Shown in pieces: positions 27,035 through 36,153 of a stretch of DNA of 64,000 bases. Where the stretch lies: assembly GCF_051388915.1 (NCBI RefSeq), contig NZ_JBPKBH010000019.1, positions 1 to 64,000 of the forward strand. The letters run 5' to 3'. The first letter of the stretch is position 1; each line of letters starts with the position of its first letter. A program made the translations under genes and the position numbers. This DNA comes from Yinghuangia sp051388915. Its GTDB lineage: Bacteria; Actinomycetota; Actinomycetes; Streptomycetales; Streptomycetaceae. A model generated the notes under the pieces. That model worked only from the letters and a program-made list of their open reading frames with translations, was not told the origin of the DNA and did no database searches.

Positions 27035-27133
27035 CACGGTAGTGGGAGGAACGCCCCTCCCATCCGGCTCCCAGAACGCCGTCAGGGGCATGGCCGCGAA
27101 TCGCGATCATGCCCCTGACCTGGATAAACACCG

Positions 27134-27175
27134 TCGGGACGACAGGATTTGAACCTGCGACCCCTTGACCCCCAG
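27134..27175 (-). other. attL/attR: Attachment site: 3' half of tRNA-Pro (att duplicate)
   Basis: On the minus strand this sequence is the 3' part of an actinomycete tRNA-Pro (GGG-type). It runs from the anticodon loop (CTGGGGGTCAAG) through the T arm (CAGGTTCAAATCCTG) to the acceptor end CGTCCCG plus A. Beyond 27175 the match stops and no tRNA 5' half follows, so it is not a functional gene. An integrase 100 bp away and a match ending inside the anticodon stem-loop are the usual signs of an att site formed by integration. The complete tRNA should lie at the other end of the element. Confidence 0.8.
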
Positions 27176-27180
27176 ACGTG

Positions 27181-28050
27181 CCGCCGGTGACGCTGCGGGC
27201 GCACCTGACCGTGACGCCCGGCACGCTGCTGCGCCGGCACCGCCGCCTGCTCGCCGCGCGGTGGCGGCAGCCCGCGCCCACCGGGCCGACCGCCCATCCC
27301 CCATGTGGTGGTCGCGTTGATCGTGCCGTTCGCGACGGAGAACCGGATCTGGGGCGTCGTGCGGATCCAGGGCGAACTGCGACGCCTGGGGCACCGCGTA
27401 GCCGCGTCCACGATCCGCAGGATCCTGCGCGCACGCAAGGTCCGCCGCCGGCCGACGCGACGACATGTGGCGCACGTTCCTGCCGGCGCAGGCCAAATCG
27501 CTCCTCTCCGTCGACTTCTTCGACGTCGACACCGTGACGCTCAAGCGGCTGTACGCCACGTTCGTCATCGCACCGCGCACCCGACCGGCGCCTGGGCCGT
27601 CCAGCCCGCACGCGACCGCGCCGCAGGCCTCGATGGCACCGAGCACCATCCCAAACCGGGACGCGAAGGTCACGGACGTGTTCGACGCGGTGTTCTCCTC
27701 AGTCGGTATCGACGTCCTACCCACCGCGCCCCAGGCACCGCCGATGAACGCATTTGCTGAACGCTGGATTGCCTCCGCCCGCCGCGAGTGCATCGACCGG
27801 CTCCTCGTCACCGGTGAACACCACCTGAGCACGGTCCTCGGCACCTACGTCGAGCACTACGACGCCGGACGTAGCCACCAGGGCGACGGACTAAACTTGC
27901 GCTCCCCCGACGACGACCGGAAACGTGCTCGCATTTCCGGCTCCACGCGACCGGATATGCCGTCGCCGAACCCTGAAAGGACGCCTCAACGAGTATCAGC
28001 CGGCCGTATGCAACCGCAGGTCAAGCGCGGTAGCCGGGTTTTCGACCAGG
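27181..28050 (+). pseudogene. Decayed integrase-core (rve) transposase of the IS3/IS481 type
   Basis: Parts of one transposase appear in several frames. They include a segment starting VTPGTLLRRHRRL, then VALIVPFATENRIWGVVRIQGELRRLG, then FLPAQAKSLLSVDFFDVDTVTLKRLYATFVI (first D), HPTGAWAVQPARD, and RDAKVTDVFDAVFSSVGIDVL, and finally FAERWIASARRECIDRLL with HYDAGRSHQGDG (E region). Intact relatives have these as one chain, so at least three frame changes or small deletions have occurred. A remnant of the same transposase type lies at 43956-44165. It is located just outside the att site. Confidence 0.75.
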
Positions 28051-28360
28051 GCGGGCCAGCGGAAATCACCATCCATCTGACTGGCTCGACAACGTGCCCA
28101 CCAAGCAGGTGACGGCCACCTTCACGATAAACACCACACTGGTCATGACCTTGGACTCGACTGGGGCCGTCGCGGCCGCCGAGGTCAGCGGCCACAGCCG
28201 ATGCCTCCGCCAGGAACCATCGAAAAGCCCCGTCGGAGCCGCCCAAGACCGCCATCGATGCATCCGTCTTTGGCCCGCTCACCTGCGGCTTCGCAGCCGA
28301 ACACACACTCACGACCGTTGGTTGATCACTTGCCTCGGTGATTTCCCTACGGGATTCGAA

Positions 28361-28858
28361 TTAGGAGTTACACGCTTCCTCATTGGTCAGGTAATTAGCG
28401 TACGCCTGTTGCACCCGCATGCGGTCATTAGGAAGTATCGGCCCCACCGGGCTGAATAGCGAGCGGATTTCCGCGTCCAAGGCACGGACCGTGCTCGCCA
28501 ACGCATGCTCCCAGCGGACTCGATAGTCGTAGTTCTCCTTGTACTCGACTGCTGCACGCTCGCGAGCCCTTCTCCAGGATGACGCGCATTCCAGGATAGC
28601 TGCTATGAGATCCACGACATCACTATGAGCGGTGGATGCGCGAGCTTTTGCGATCTCCAATAGGAGTGGTAGAACGTACGCGGTCTCCCGAGATATGGCG
28701 GCCCGCTGGTGGCAGACAAGCCGCCGGAGCTCTCGGACTGCAAACGGGGAATCCAGATCATCGGGATCGCAGATCTGCGCCAATAGCGCACTGATTTCTT
28801 CTGTCCCGTCGAGATCATGGAGCTGCTGCCAATAATCTGACTTCTCGGGGTCGTACAT
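28361..28858 (-). CDS. Probable immunity protein for the RHS toxin
   Basis: This 165-residue all-helical acidic protein begins 6 bp after the RHS toxin stop, with its ribosome binding site (GGGTGAAG) across that stop. The tight link right behind a polymorphic toxin is the standard position for an immunity gene. Visible segments are DLDGTEEISALLAQI, LRRLVCHQRAAISRETAYVLPLLLEI and LASTVRALDAEIRSL, which suggest HEAT-like helices. Its base composition is visibly lower in GC than the surrounding genes, as usual for swapped toxin/immunity cassettes. I do not recognise a named immunity family. Confidence 0.7.
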   Translation of the reverse strand: MYDPEKSDYWQQLHDLDGTEEISALLAQICDPDDLDSPFAVRELRRLVCHQRAAISRETAYVLPLLLEIAKARASTAHSDVVDLIAAILECASSWRRARERAAVEYKENYDYRVRWEHALASTVRALDAEIRSLFSPVGPILPNDRMRVQQAYANYLTNEEACNS

Positions 28859-28864
28859 GCCGCT

Positions 28865-31800
28865 TCACCCATTTAGTGGATAGATGTTGAGGTTAGTCAG
28901 CACCGGGCGGCAGGAAGCACAGGCGGGGAACGGCATAAGGTGCCACTGCGTTCCCGGTGCGACGTGCACGGTTTCCATGACACCCCCTGAGAGTGGGCTA
29001 CCTGCGATCACAGCATCGTCGATGCAGCCGATCTCTGCACATCCCATATGGTGCCCTCCCGCCCGGTTGATTATTTGGTCAGTGTCGTAGTCAGTCGCGC
29101 CGGGGCTCGAGCGGTTCATGTTATGCGCGAAGTACTCCTGGCCATCAGTGGTGGTCATCCTCGACGCTGCGTCAATACCCTGCCCTCGTGGAAGGTTGTT
29201 TGCATACTGGCAAATCTCGCTTGATGCTCCGTTTGTGTTGTGCACCAAGACGGATACGGCATGCCCGGATACATAGTAGGTGTGTACGCGTTCGACGGTG
29301 AGGTTGTACGTCGTGATGGTCTGGTTGTAGTTGCGAGTGACGAGGACGGTGAGGAGTTCACCGTTGGGTTGGCGGAGTTGGTCGCCGGGCTTGAGGTCGC
29401 CGGCGTCGGTCCAGAGTTGGGTGGTGTGGTTCCAGTAGGGGTGGTGGGTGGTGGAGGTGATGGTCTCGACGCCGTTGGAGGTGGCGACGGTGACGTCGGT
29501 GTAGTCCTTGTCGGTGTGGGTGACGATGACGTCGGCGACGCGCTCGGCGCTGGTCTCGCCGGTGAGGGGGTCAGTGGCGGTGACCTGGTCACCGATCCGG
29601 ATGTCGCTGATGGCCTTGCGGGTGCCGTCGGCGAGAAGGACCGGTGTGGCGCCGGGGAAGCTGTTGCGTCCGGGAACCGCGCAGCCGAGCGCGGTCTGCA
29701 TGAGTTCTTGGGCGGCTTCCTTGCCGATTTTTTCGGCGACCTTGGCGGTGACGTTGGCGGCGATCCGGCCGGCTCCGCCTGTGGCGGCGGATATGGCAAC
29801 GTCGATGACGATTTGGCCGCAGGCGGAGGAGCGGCTGCCGCCGCCGGCGTTGAAAACGCACTTGCTGACGTTCTTGATGGTCTCGCTGACGCCGAGGAAG
29901 CTGTCGGCGACCTTGATGGTCTTCTTGACGGCGCCCTTGAACTTGGACCAGTTGCTGTTGTCGGTCTTGGGCTTCGGGTACGGCGTGAACCGCGGGGTCA
30001 GCGGGGCCGGGGGCTTGCCCACACGGCCGGGGTAGTAGGAGGGCACGGTGACGATGCCCTCGGGGACTACCGCGATGGCGGCGGGCTTGCCGTAGTCGAC
30101 AACGCCCCAACTGCCGCTGCCTTCGTAGACGTAGCCGATGTTGCCGGGGTTGGACGGGGCCATACCGGCGTTGTCGAAGTCGTTGGGGCGCAGCCCGGTG
30201 GGGTCGGACAGCGTGGTGGGGTTGTTGTTGCCGTAGCTGTAGCCGTTGATCTGCTGCGGGTCGGACAGGTCCATGATCGGGTCGATGGACAGGAACCGGC
30301 CGAGCTGGTTGTCGTATTGGCGGGCGCCGAGGGTGGTCAGGCCGGTGGTGATGTCGACGGTGCCGCCGACGAAGCCCTTCTGGCCGGGCCAGTTGCCGGG
30401 CTGGGCGGTGCGCTCCTCGCCGAACGGCTTCATGGAGCGGCGGATGACGGCCTGGGTGGTGGCGTCGATGTTGGTGGTGTTGGTGCCGTGGTGGTCGGCG
30501 GCGAGGTAGCTGCGCTGTCCGGTGCTGGTGCGCACGACGGTGGGGCCGCCGCCGGTTGAGTAGTAGCGGGTTCCGCTGACGGTGTTCGCCGCAGTGTCGA
30601 GGACGATCTCGTCGCCGCCGAGGAGGAGGGTGGTCTTGCCGGGGTCGCGGCGGATGAGTTCGCTGCCGTCGCTGGCGTACACGAACGAGGTGGGTGCGGC
30701 GGCTTCGCTGGTCTTGATCGTGTCGATCTTGCCTTCGGTGTTCCAGGTGAGGACCTGGGAGCCGGAGGGCCCGGTGCGGGTCAGGGTGTTGCCGGCTTGG
30801 TCGTAGGTGTACGCGGCGCCCTGGGTTCCCGCCGGGGTCGTGGTGGTGACGCCGGTGACGGTGTGCGGCTGCGGGGTTCCGGGGGCGGGGTAGGTCTGGG
30901 TGATGGTGGTGTCGTTGGCGGTGGTTCCGGCCGGGTCGTGGTTGACGAGCTGGGTGCGGTTGCCGACGACGTCGTAGCTGAAGGTCTGCCAGTACGGGTT
31001 GGGGCCGCCGACGCTGGCCGGTGCGGGGGCGCCGTTGACGCAGGCGCCGATGCCGGGGACGGACGGCGAGGGCAGGGTGCTGGTGGAGCCCTCGTCGGTC
31101 CAGGCCTCGGTCAGGCGCTGCTGGTAGTCGTAGGCGAAGCACTGCCGGTCGGGGGTGCCGTTGTCCTGGACGGTGGTGATTGAGGTGACGTCGCCGGACG
31201 GCTTGTAGGTGTAGGCGGTGGTGTCGACCGCGTACGCGCCGCCTTCCTTGGCGAGGGAGGTGTTGAGCAGGCGTCCGGTGGCGTCGTCCCAGGTGTTGGT
31301 GAAGACGGCCTGCTTGGGGGTGATGCCCATGGTGTAGCGGGTGGCGCGGCCGAACGGGTCGTAGTTGGCGGTGTGCAGGTAGGTGAAGTCGCCGCCGCTG
31401 CCTTCGAGCAGGCCGTTGGCGTTGTAGCCGAACTCGACGGTCTCGGCGGGGAGTCCGCCTGCGGCGGGCCGGTCGGTGTAGTCCGGGTTGCCGGTGATGG
31501 CGTCGTACGCGGTGGTGGTGGTGTAGGTGCCTTGCAGCTTGCCTTCGACGGCGGGGATGACGGTGCTGGTGCTGGTGGGCCGGTAGCCGATGTCGTAGCT
31601 GTTGATCCGCGTGGTGTAGGCGGCGCCGGTCGCGCCGCCGACGTAGCGGGTCGAGGAGGTGATCTGCCCCTTGGCGACGGTGTCGTAGAGGTAGCCGGTC
31701 AGTTGCGGCCCTGCCAGGGAGCCGTCGAAGGTGCCGGTGACGCGGGAGAGTTCGTCGTACTTGGTGGCGACGGTCTTGCCGCGGGCGTCGGTGGTGGAGG

Positions 31801-34800
31801 TGATCCGGTCGGCGCTGTCGTACGCCGTGGTCGAGGTGCCGGCGTCCGGGTCGTCGGTCTGGACTTTGCGGCCGCGCAGGTCGTAGGTGTACGTCCAGGT
31901 GTTGCCGGCAGGGTCGACGACGGTCTCCAGGTCGCCGCGGCGGTCGTAGGTGTAGCGGGTGGTGTCGTATGCGCCGGTGGGGGTGTCGGCCTTGTACTGG
32001 CGCAGTTCGTTCGTTTTGCCGCGGGCGTCCACGATGGTCGTGGTCGGGACCTTGCCGGCCGGTGGCGTCACGTCGGTGCGGTCGGCGCCGGGGTAGGCGG
32101 TGGTGGTGCGCCACTGCTCGTTGCCCTTGTGGGAGAACGTGGTCGCGACAGTTCGGCCCATGCCGTCGTAGAAGGTGCCGGTCTGGCCGGGGACTTCGTT
32201 GTCGTTGGCGGTGAACAGCGTGGTGGAGGGTCCGGCGGTGTTGTAGTAGGCGTTGTTGGTCTTCACGACGCGGCCGAGGCTGTCGTAGAAGGTGTCGCTG
32301 ACGACGCGGCCGGTGGAGTTGTCGGCCGGGGTCTGTTGGGTCTGGCGGGTCTTGAGGAAGCTGTCGAGGATCTCGTGGGAGACGAAGTACGTCTGGTTGC
32401 CCCGCAGGGTCTTGGTGGTGACCGAGCTGGTGGCGGTCTGCGAGAGCACGTAGGTGTAGGTGACGCTCGCGGACGCGGACTTGGCGCGGCCGGGCTTCCA
32501 CACCGCGGTGGTGCGGCCGAGGGCGTCGTACGTCGCCTCGGTGGTGCGGCCGTTGGGGTCGACGACCTTGACGGCGAGTCCGCGGGCGGGCTGGTAGGTG
32601 GTGGTGGTCTCGAAGCCCTTGACGTCGGTGGTCTTGACGGTGGTGGGTGCGGCGCCGGTGGCGGGGGTGTAGACGGTGGTGGTGGTCGCTCCGGTGGCGT
32701 CCTTTTCGGTGAGCGGGCGGCCGTAGGTGTCGTAGGTGGACTCGTCCGCGGTGATGAATACGGGTTGCCCGGCGCCGTCGTAGCGCTCGATTTCCTGGCC
32801 TGTGGTGATTTCGCCGGGGCCGTTGAGGACGCCGAGCGCCTGCTTGTCGAAGAAGGCGCGGGTGTGGGAGATCGTGGTGGCGGCGCCCGGCAGGGTGCCG
32901 CAGTCGCCGACGACGTCGATCTCTTCGGAGGTGCGGTCGAGGATCCAGGTGGTGGTGTTGCGTGCGTAGTGGCTGGTCTTGCAGGTGCTGGGTACGCCGT
33001 CGGCGCGGTTGTGGACGGTGGCGGGCATGCCGTACGCGTCGTAGGTCGTCGTCGTGTCGGCCTTGCGCCAGGTGCCGTCGGCCAGCAGCACGCGGGAGTG
33101 GGTTGCGCCGGTGCGGACGAGCTTGGCTGTCAGGTCCGGCAGTCCGGTGCGGGCGCGGCGTGCGGTGACGCCTGAGGTCCAGTAGTCGGTGACGGCGGCT
33201 GAGGTCATCGCCGCGGTGTCGCCGTTGTAGACGCGCGCCTCGCGGGCCATGCCGGCCAGGACGTCGGTGTCGGGGACGGTTCCGCCGCTGGAGTCGGTGA
33301 CCGTGGCCGGGGGCTTGGGGGTGCCGTCGGCTTTGGTGTCGCCGTCCATGCCGGTGTAGTAGAGCGTGGAGGACTTGGTGATGGGCGCCGGGGCCATGCC
33401 GGCGCGGGTGATGACTTCGCGGTAGCCGCGGAAGTCGTTCCAGGTACGGTACTTGGCCTCGGTGAGTTCGGAGTCGTCGCGGTGCCAGTAGGCCGGGCCG
33501 ACGTATTCGTAGCGCGTGGAGCGGGCGGGGCTGAGCGCGCGGGCGTCGACTTCGTCGATCTGTGCGACCACGTACTTGTGGAACCAGTCCAGGGTCGGGT
33601 CCTTGATCGGATCGAGGGACCAGTAGACCGGGATGCAGCGCTTGGTGTTGGTGTCCGGGGATGCCGGGAGGTGGCCCTTGGCGCAGTCGGCGGGGGCGTA
33701 GGTGATGTTGGTCTGGGCTCCGGACTCGCCGGTGATGGTGGTCATGCGGCGGCGGTTCATCGCCGGGCGGTCGTCGCCGGCGTGGTCGACGCGGTTGTTC
33801 ATGAGCTGGCCGGTGAACGTGGTCGGCGGCAGCTTGATCGCGGTGCCGTCCTTGCCGGTGTGGGTGACCGAGTCCAGCCACATCGAGGGGCTGGTGGTGT
33901 CCCCCGGGTCGGGGAAGGAGTGGGTCAGCTCCCAGGTGTCGACGTCCTTGAGCGCCCCGCCGATCAGGGACTGGGTGGTGACGGCGGTCAGGCGGTGCGT
34001 GGTGAAGAACGTCGGGGAGACGCTGTTGCAGGTGCCGGTGGCGGCGCACTCCTGGTCGACGGGGGTGTCGGGCCACTTGGTGGGGTTGGCCTTGCGCTGG
34101 GCCGGGTCGCAGGTGAATCCGCCGGTCACCGGCAGGCAGCGCTCCGCGGTGGTGAAGACGACCTTGGCGGGCGGCAGGGCGGTGAACGCGTCGGTGGTCT
34201 TCTGCCCGAAGGCGATCGATTCCAGGTGGCCGCCGCGGACGTAGGAGGTGAGGGTGCGGGCGGTGCCGCGGGAGTAGTAGTTCGTCTCGGCGACGTAGGT
34301 GTAGGTGGCCAGGCCGCCGCTGGCGTCGATGACGTAGTCGAGGTTCCACCGCCACGCCTGCGCGCAGGACGCCTGCTCGAAGTTCGCGTTGTAGCACGGC
34401 TCACCGGGGTTGTTGCCGTACACCGGGACGGTCCAGGCGGAGTTGGTCGCGGCGTCGGTGCCATTGCCGCCGGGGCGGTGGTTGACGCCGAAGAAGTACT
34501 GCGTGCCGTCCGGGGTGGTGATCTTCCAGTGCTCGCCGACGTCGCCGTTCGCGCCCGCGGTGCCCTGGTCGCCGTTGTTCGCGCCGGTCAGCCGCTCGAC
34601 GCGGGTGGCGTCGTCGCCTTGGAGCTTCCAGGTGCCGGTGGTGTCGTCGCGGACCAGTTGACCGCCCTTGCCGGCAAACGAGGCAGTCAGGACCTGGTTG
34701 TTGCTCCAGCACTGGTCGCTGCTGGTGGTCTGCCCGTCTTGGCGGCACGGCTTGTTGGAGCGTTCGACGAAACCGGGGTTGTAGTCGAAGCCGTCGCCGA

Positions 34801-35839
34801 CCCACGACGATTGGGCGTTGGTCGAGGCGGTACGGCCGTCCACGGCCGCGCTGTTGTAGCCGAGCGAGACATTCGGGATGGGGCCGCCTGGCACGGCGGG
34901 CATGCCCAGGGGGTAGTTCCAGGTGAACGAGCCCGTCGCGCCGGTCTGCGACCAGGATCCGGTCGAGGACAGACTCGTCGCGCCGAAGTCACCGGCCGGG
35001 CCCGAGGCGCCCGCGGTGGCGGCGAGCACCATCGCCCCGCCGGTCGGCGCGGTGCGGCCCGCCGTCGCCGGGGTGGCGAGCGCGGAGAGGTCGACGTCGG
35101 CGACGACCTGGGAGACGTCCGCGTCGTTGACCGACGGCAGCGGCGTCTGAACTCGGCACTGCTCCAATTCCGGGGTGGTGAGCGCGCATTCGGGCAGGGT
35201 CACGAGCCGGACGCGGGAGCCCCAGTCGGCACCGAACGCGCCGCGGATCGCCGCGTAGTCCACGCCGACCTTCACCCTGCCCTTGGCCGCGTTGTCGGCT
35301 GGGTGGACGGTGAGCATCAGGCCGGTGACGCCTGCGCGTTCGCCGGTCTGCTTGTCGGCGACCTGGACGCGGACCTGGCCGGTGGCGGCCGGGGAGGCCT
35401 CGAACAGGCCGTTGACGGCGGATGTGGCGTCTGCGGAGGTGATCCACACCGGGAGGCCGGCGACCTTGCCGTGCGGCATCGCCGGACCGTTCGCAGCGAA
35501 CGGTGATGCCTGGGGGCCCTTCGGCGCCAACGGTGCGGCGGCCAGCGCCACTTGGGCCTCGGTGGTCTTGGGCCATGCGGATGCGTGCGGGACCCACGGT
35601 TTGGCTCCGTCGCTGCGGGGCGCGGGTGCGGGCGGCAGTTTGGCGTCGGCGCCGCCGACCGACGCGGTCTCGGGTAGGTCGCCGGGCGACCAGACCGTGG
35701 GGTCTTCCGGCTTCCAGTCGGACAGCGCCTGCGCCACCGAGCCTTGCGACAGCAGCGCCAACGCGACCAGCACCGACAACGCGCCGCGCCGTGCTGCTGT
35801 CCGCTGCTTGGACGCACGACGACGAGAACCAGCGAGCAT
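28865..35839 (-). CDS. Secreted RHS/YD-repeat polymorphic toxin with HINT and deaminase-like tip
   Basis: This very large protein (2324 residues from ATG 35839) begins with a twin-basic signal sequence (RRGALSVLVALALLSQ). The N-terminal 500 residues resemble the wall-proximal part of actinomycete RHS proteins. A long series of YD/RHS repeats follows (such as YDALGRTTAV and YDLRGRKVQTDDPDAGTS), then the RHS core end (LGARQYDNQLGRFLSIDPI). A HINT autoprocessing domain covers about 2066-2203 (PVLLADGTRKAISDIRIGD...YYVSGHAVSVLVHN). The last 121 residues are the toxin, with C-A-E (HHMGCAEIGC) and P-A-C-A-S-C zinc motifs of the deaminase fold. Because the C-A-E occurs in place of the more usual H-A-E, a YwqJ-like deaminase is likely. 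Confidence 0.88.
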   Translation of the reverse strand: MLAGSRRRASKQRTAARRGALSVLVALALLSQGSVAQALSDWKPEDPTVWSPGDLPETASVGGADAKLPPAPAPRSDGAKPWVPHASAWPKTTEAQVALAAAPLAPKGPQASPFAANGPAMPHGKVAGLPVWITSADATSAVNGLFEASPAATGQVRVQVADKQTGERAGVTGLMLTVHPADNAAKGRVKVGVDYAAIRGAFGADWGSRVRLVTLPECALTTPELEQCRVQTPLPSVNDADVSQVVADVDLSALATPATAGRTAPTGGAMVLAATAGASGPAGDFGATSLSSTGSWSQTGATGSFTWNYPLGMPAVPGGPIPNVSLGYNSAAVDGRTASTNAQSSWVGDGFDYNPGFVERSNKPCRQDGQTTSSDQCWSNNQVLTASFAGKGGQLVRDDTTGTWKLQGDDATRVERLTGANNGDQGTAGANGDVGEHWKITTPDGTQYFFGVNHRPGGNGTDAATNSAWTVPVYGNNPGEPCYNANFEQASCAQAWRWNLDYVIDASGGLATYTYVAETNYYSRGTARTLTSYVRGGHLESIAFGQKTTDAFTALPPAKVVFTTAERCLPVTGGFTCDPAQRKANPTKWPDTPVDQECAATGTCNSVSPTFFTTHRLTAVTTQSLIGGALKDVDTWELTHSFPDPGDTTSPSMWLDSVTHTGKDGTAIKLPPTTFTGQLMNNRVDHAGDDRPAMNRRRMTTITGESGAQTNITYAPADCAKGHLPASPDTNTKRCIPVYWSLDPIKDPTLDWFHKYVVAQIDEVDARALSPARSTRYEYVGPAYWHRDDSELTEAKYRTWNDFRGYREVITRAGMAPAPITKSSTLYYTGMDGDTKADGTPKPPATVTDSSGGTVPDTDVLAGMAREARVYNGDTAAMTSAAVTDYWTSGVTARRARTGLPDLTAKLVRTGATHSRVLLADGTWRKADTTTTYDAYGMPATVHNRADGVPSTCKTSHYARNTTTWILDRTSEEIDVVGDCGTLPGAATTISHTRAFFDKQALGVLNGPGEITTGQEIERYDGAGQPVFITADESTYDTYGRPLTEKDATGATTTTVYTPATGAAPTTVKTTDVKGFETTTTYQPARGLAVKVVDPNGRTTEATYDALGRTTAVWKPGRAKSASASVTYTYVLSQTATSSVTTKTLRGNQTYFVSHEILDSFLKTRQTQQTPADNSTGRVVSDTFYDSLGRVVKTNNAYYNTAGPSTTLFTANDNEVPGQTGTFYDGMGRTVATTFSHKGNEQWRTTTAYPGADRTDVTPPAGKVPTTTIVDARGKTNELRQYKADTPTGAYDTTRYTYDRRGDLETVVDPAGNTWTYTYDLRGRKVQTDDPDAGTSTTAYDSADRITSTTDARGKTVATKYDELSRVTGTFDGSLAGPQLTGYLYDTVAKGQITSSTRYVGGATGAAYTTRINSYDIGYRPTSTSTVIPAVEGKLQGTYTTTTAYDAITGNPDYTDRPAAGGLPAETVEFGYNANGLLEGSGGDFTYLHTANYDPFGRATRYTMGITPKQAVFTNTWDDATGRLLNTSLAKEGGAYAVDTTAYTYKPSGDVTSITTVQDNGTPDRQCFAYDYQQRLTEAWTDEGSTSTLPSPSVPGIGACVNGAPAPASVGGPNPYWQTFSYDVVGNRTQLVNHDPAGTTANDTTITQTYPAPGTPQPHTVTGVTTTTPAGTQGAAYTYDQAGNTLTRTGPSGSQVLTWNTEGKIDTIKTSEAAAPTSFVYASDGSELIRRDPGKTTLLLGGDEIVLDTAANTVSGTRYYSTGGGPTVVRTSTGQRSYLAADHHGTNTTNIDATTQAVIRRSMKPFGEERTAQPGNWPGQKGFVGGTVDITTGLTTLGARQYDNQLGRFLSIDPIMDLSDPQQINGYSYGNNNPTTLSDPTGLRPNDFDNAGMAPSNPGNIGYVYEGSGSWGVVDYGKPAAIAVVPEGIVTVPSYYPGRVGKPPAPLTPRFTPYPKPKTDNSNWSKFKGAVKKTIKVADSFLGVSETIKNVSKCVFNAGGGSRSSACGQIVIDVAISAATGGAGRIAANVTAKVAEKIGKEAAQELMQTALGCAVPGRNSFPGATPVLLADGTRKAISDIRIGDQVTATDPLTGETSAERVADVIVTHTDKDYTDVTVATSNGVETITSTTHHPYWNHTTQLWTDAGDLKPGDQLRQPNGELLTVLVTRNYNQTITTYNLTVERVHTYYVSGHAVSVLVHNTNGASSEICQYANNLPRGQGIDAASRMTTTDGQEYFAHNMNRSSPGATDYDTDQIINRAGGHHMGCAEIGCIDDAVIAGSPLSGGVMETVHVAPGTQWHLMPFPACASCRPVLTNLNIYPLNG

Positions 35840-36153
35840 GAGACGCCCCCGACGAAGATCCAGAAGTGCGCCGGAACGTATCGACAAAGTCACCACACAG
35901 ACAACAGTGACCAATCTCGCACCGGGGAACTTTCTGCAGCTCACGCGTCACGTACGGTCGCGTACGTGCGGCGGAAACCAGACTTTTGCCCGAGTTGAAA
36001 ATGATGTGAGGCGGAGGGCGGTGGGTCTGGTGTGACTCCAGTGGTCTAGACAAGTGACGCGGATCACATTCCCTGTGAGCGGTTCCGTTGCTCCGCTGAA
36101 CATCGTCCGGCTACGGTCCGGCGACCTTTGCTCAGCGTCAACTAGGAGTCCCT
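35840..36153. promoter_or_regulatory. Divergent promoter region of the RHS toxin and FG-GAP genes
   Basis: These 314 bases separate the two large secreted proteins, which are read in opposite directions. A perfect dyad, CACGTACG-n4-CGTACGTG, sits at 35949-35968. The plus-strand gene has AGGAG just before its ATG. One regulator bound at the dyad could control both directions. Confidence 0.5.

Noticed and set aside
27134..27175. A complete tRNA-Pro gene
   Set aside because: Only the anticodon loop to the acceptor 3' end is present; the D arm and the 5' acceptor strand are missing, so it is an att remnant.
28094..28459. Plus-strand frame beginning MPTKQVTATFTINTT
   Set aside because: The first 40 residues look protein-like, but the remainder is not and it overlaps the immunity gene in antisense; at most a fragment.
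31373..33175. Long plus-strand open frames opposite the RHS gene
   Set aside because: They are Gly/Val-rich antisense shadows caused by the high GC content and have no recognised motif.
29589..34397. A 1602-residue open frame inside the RHS gene on the same strand
   Set aside because: It is a shadow frame of the RHS gene: extremely Arg/His/Pro-rich, without domains, and the real frame has clear RHS repeats.
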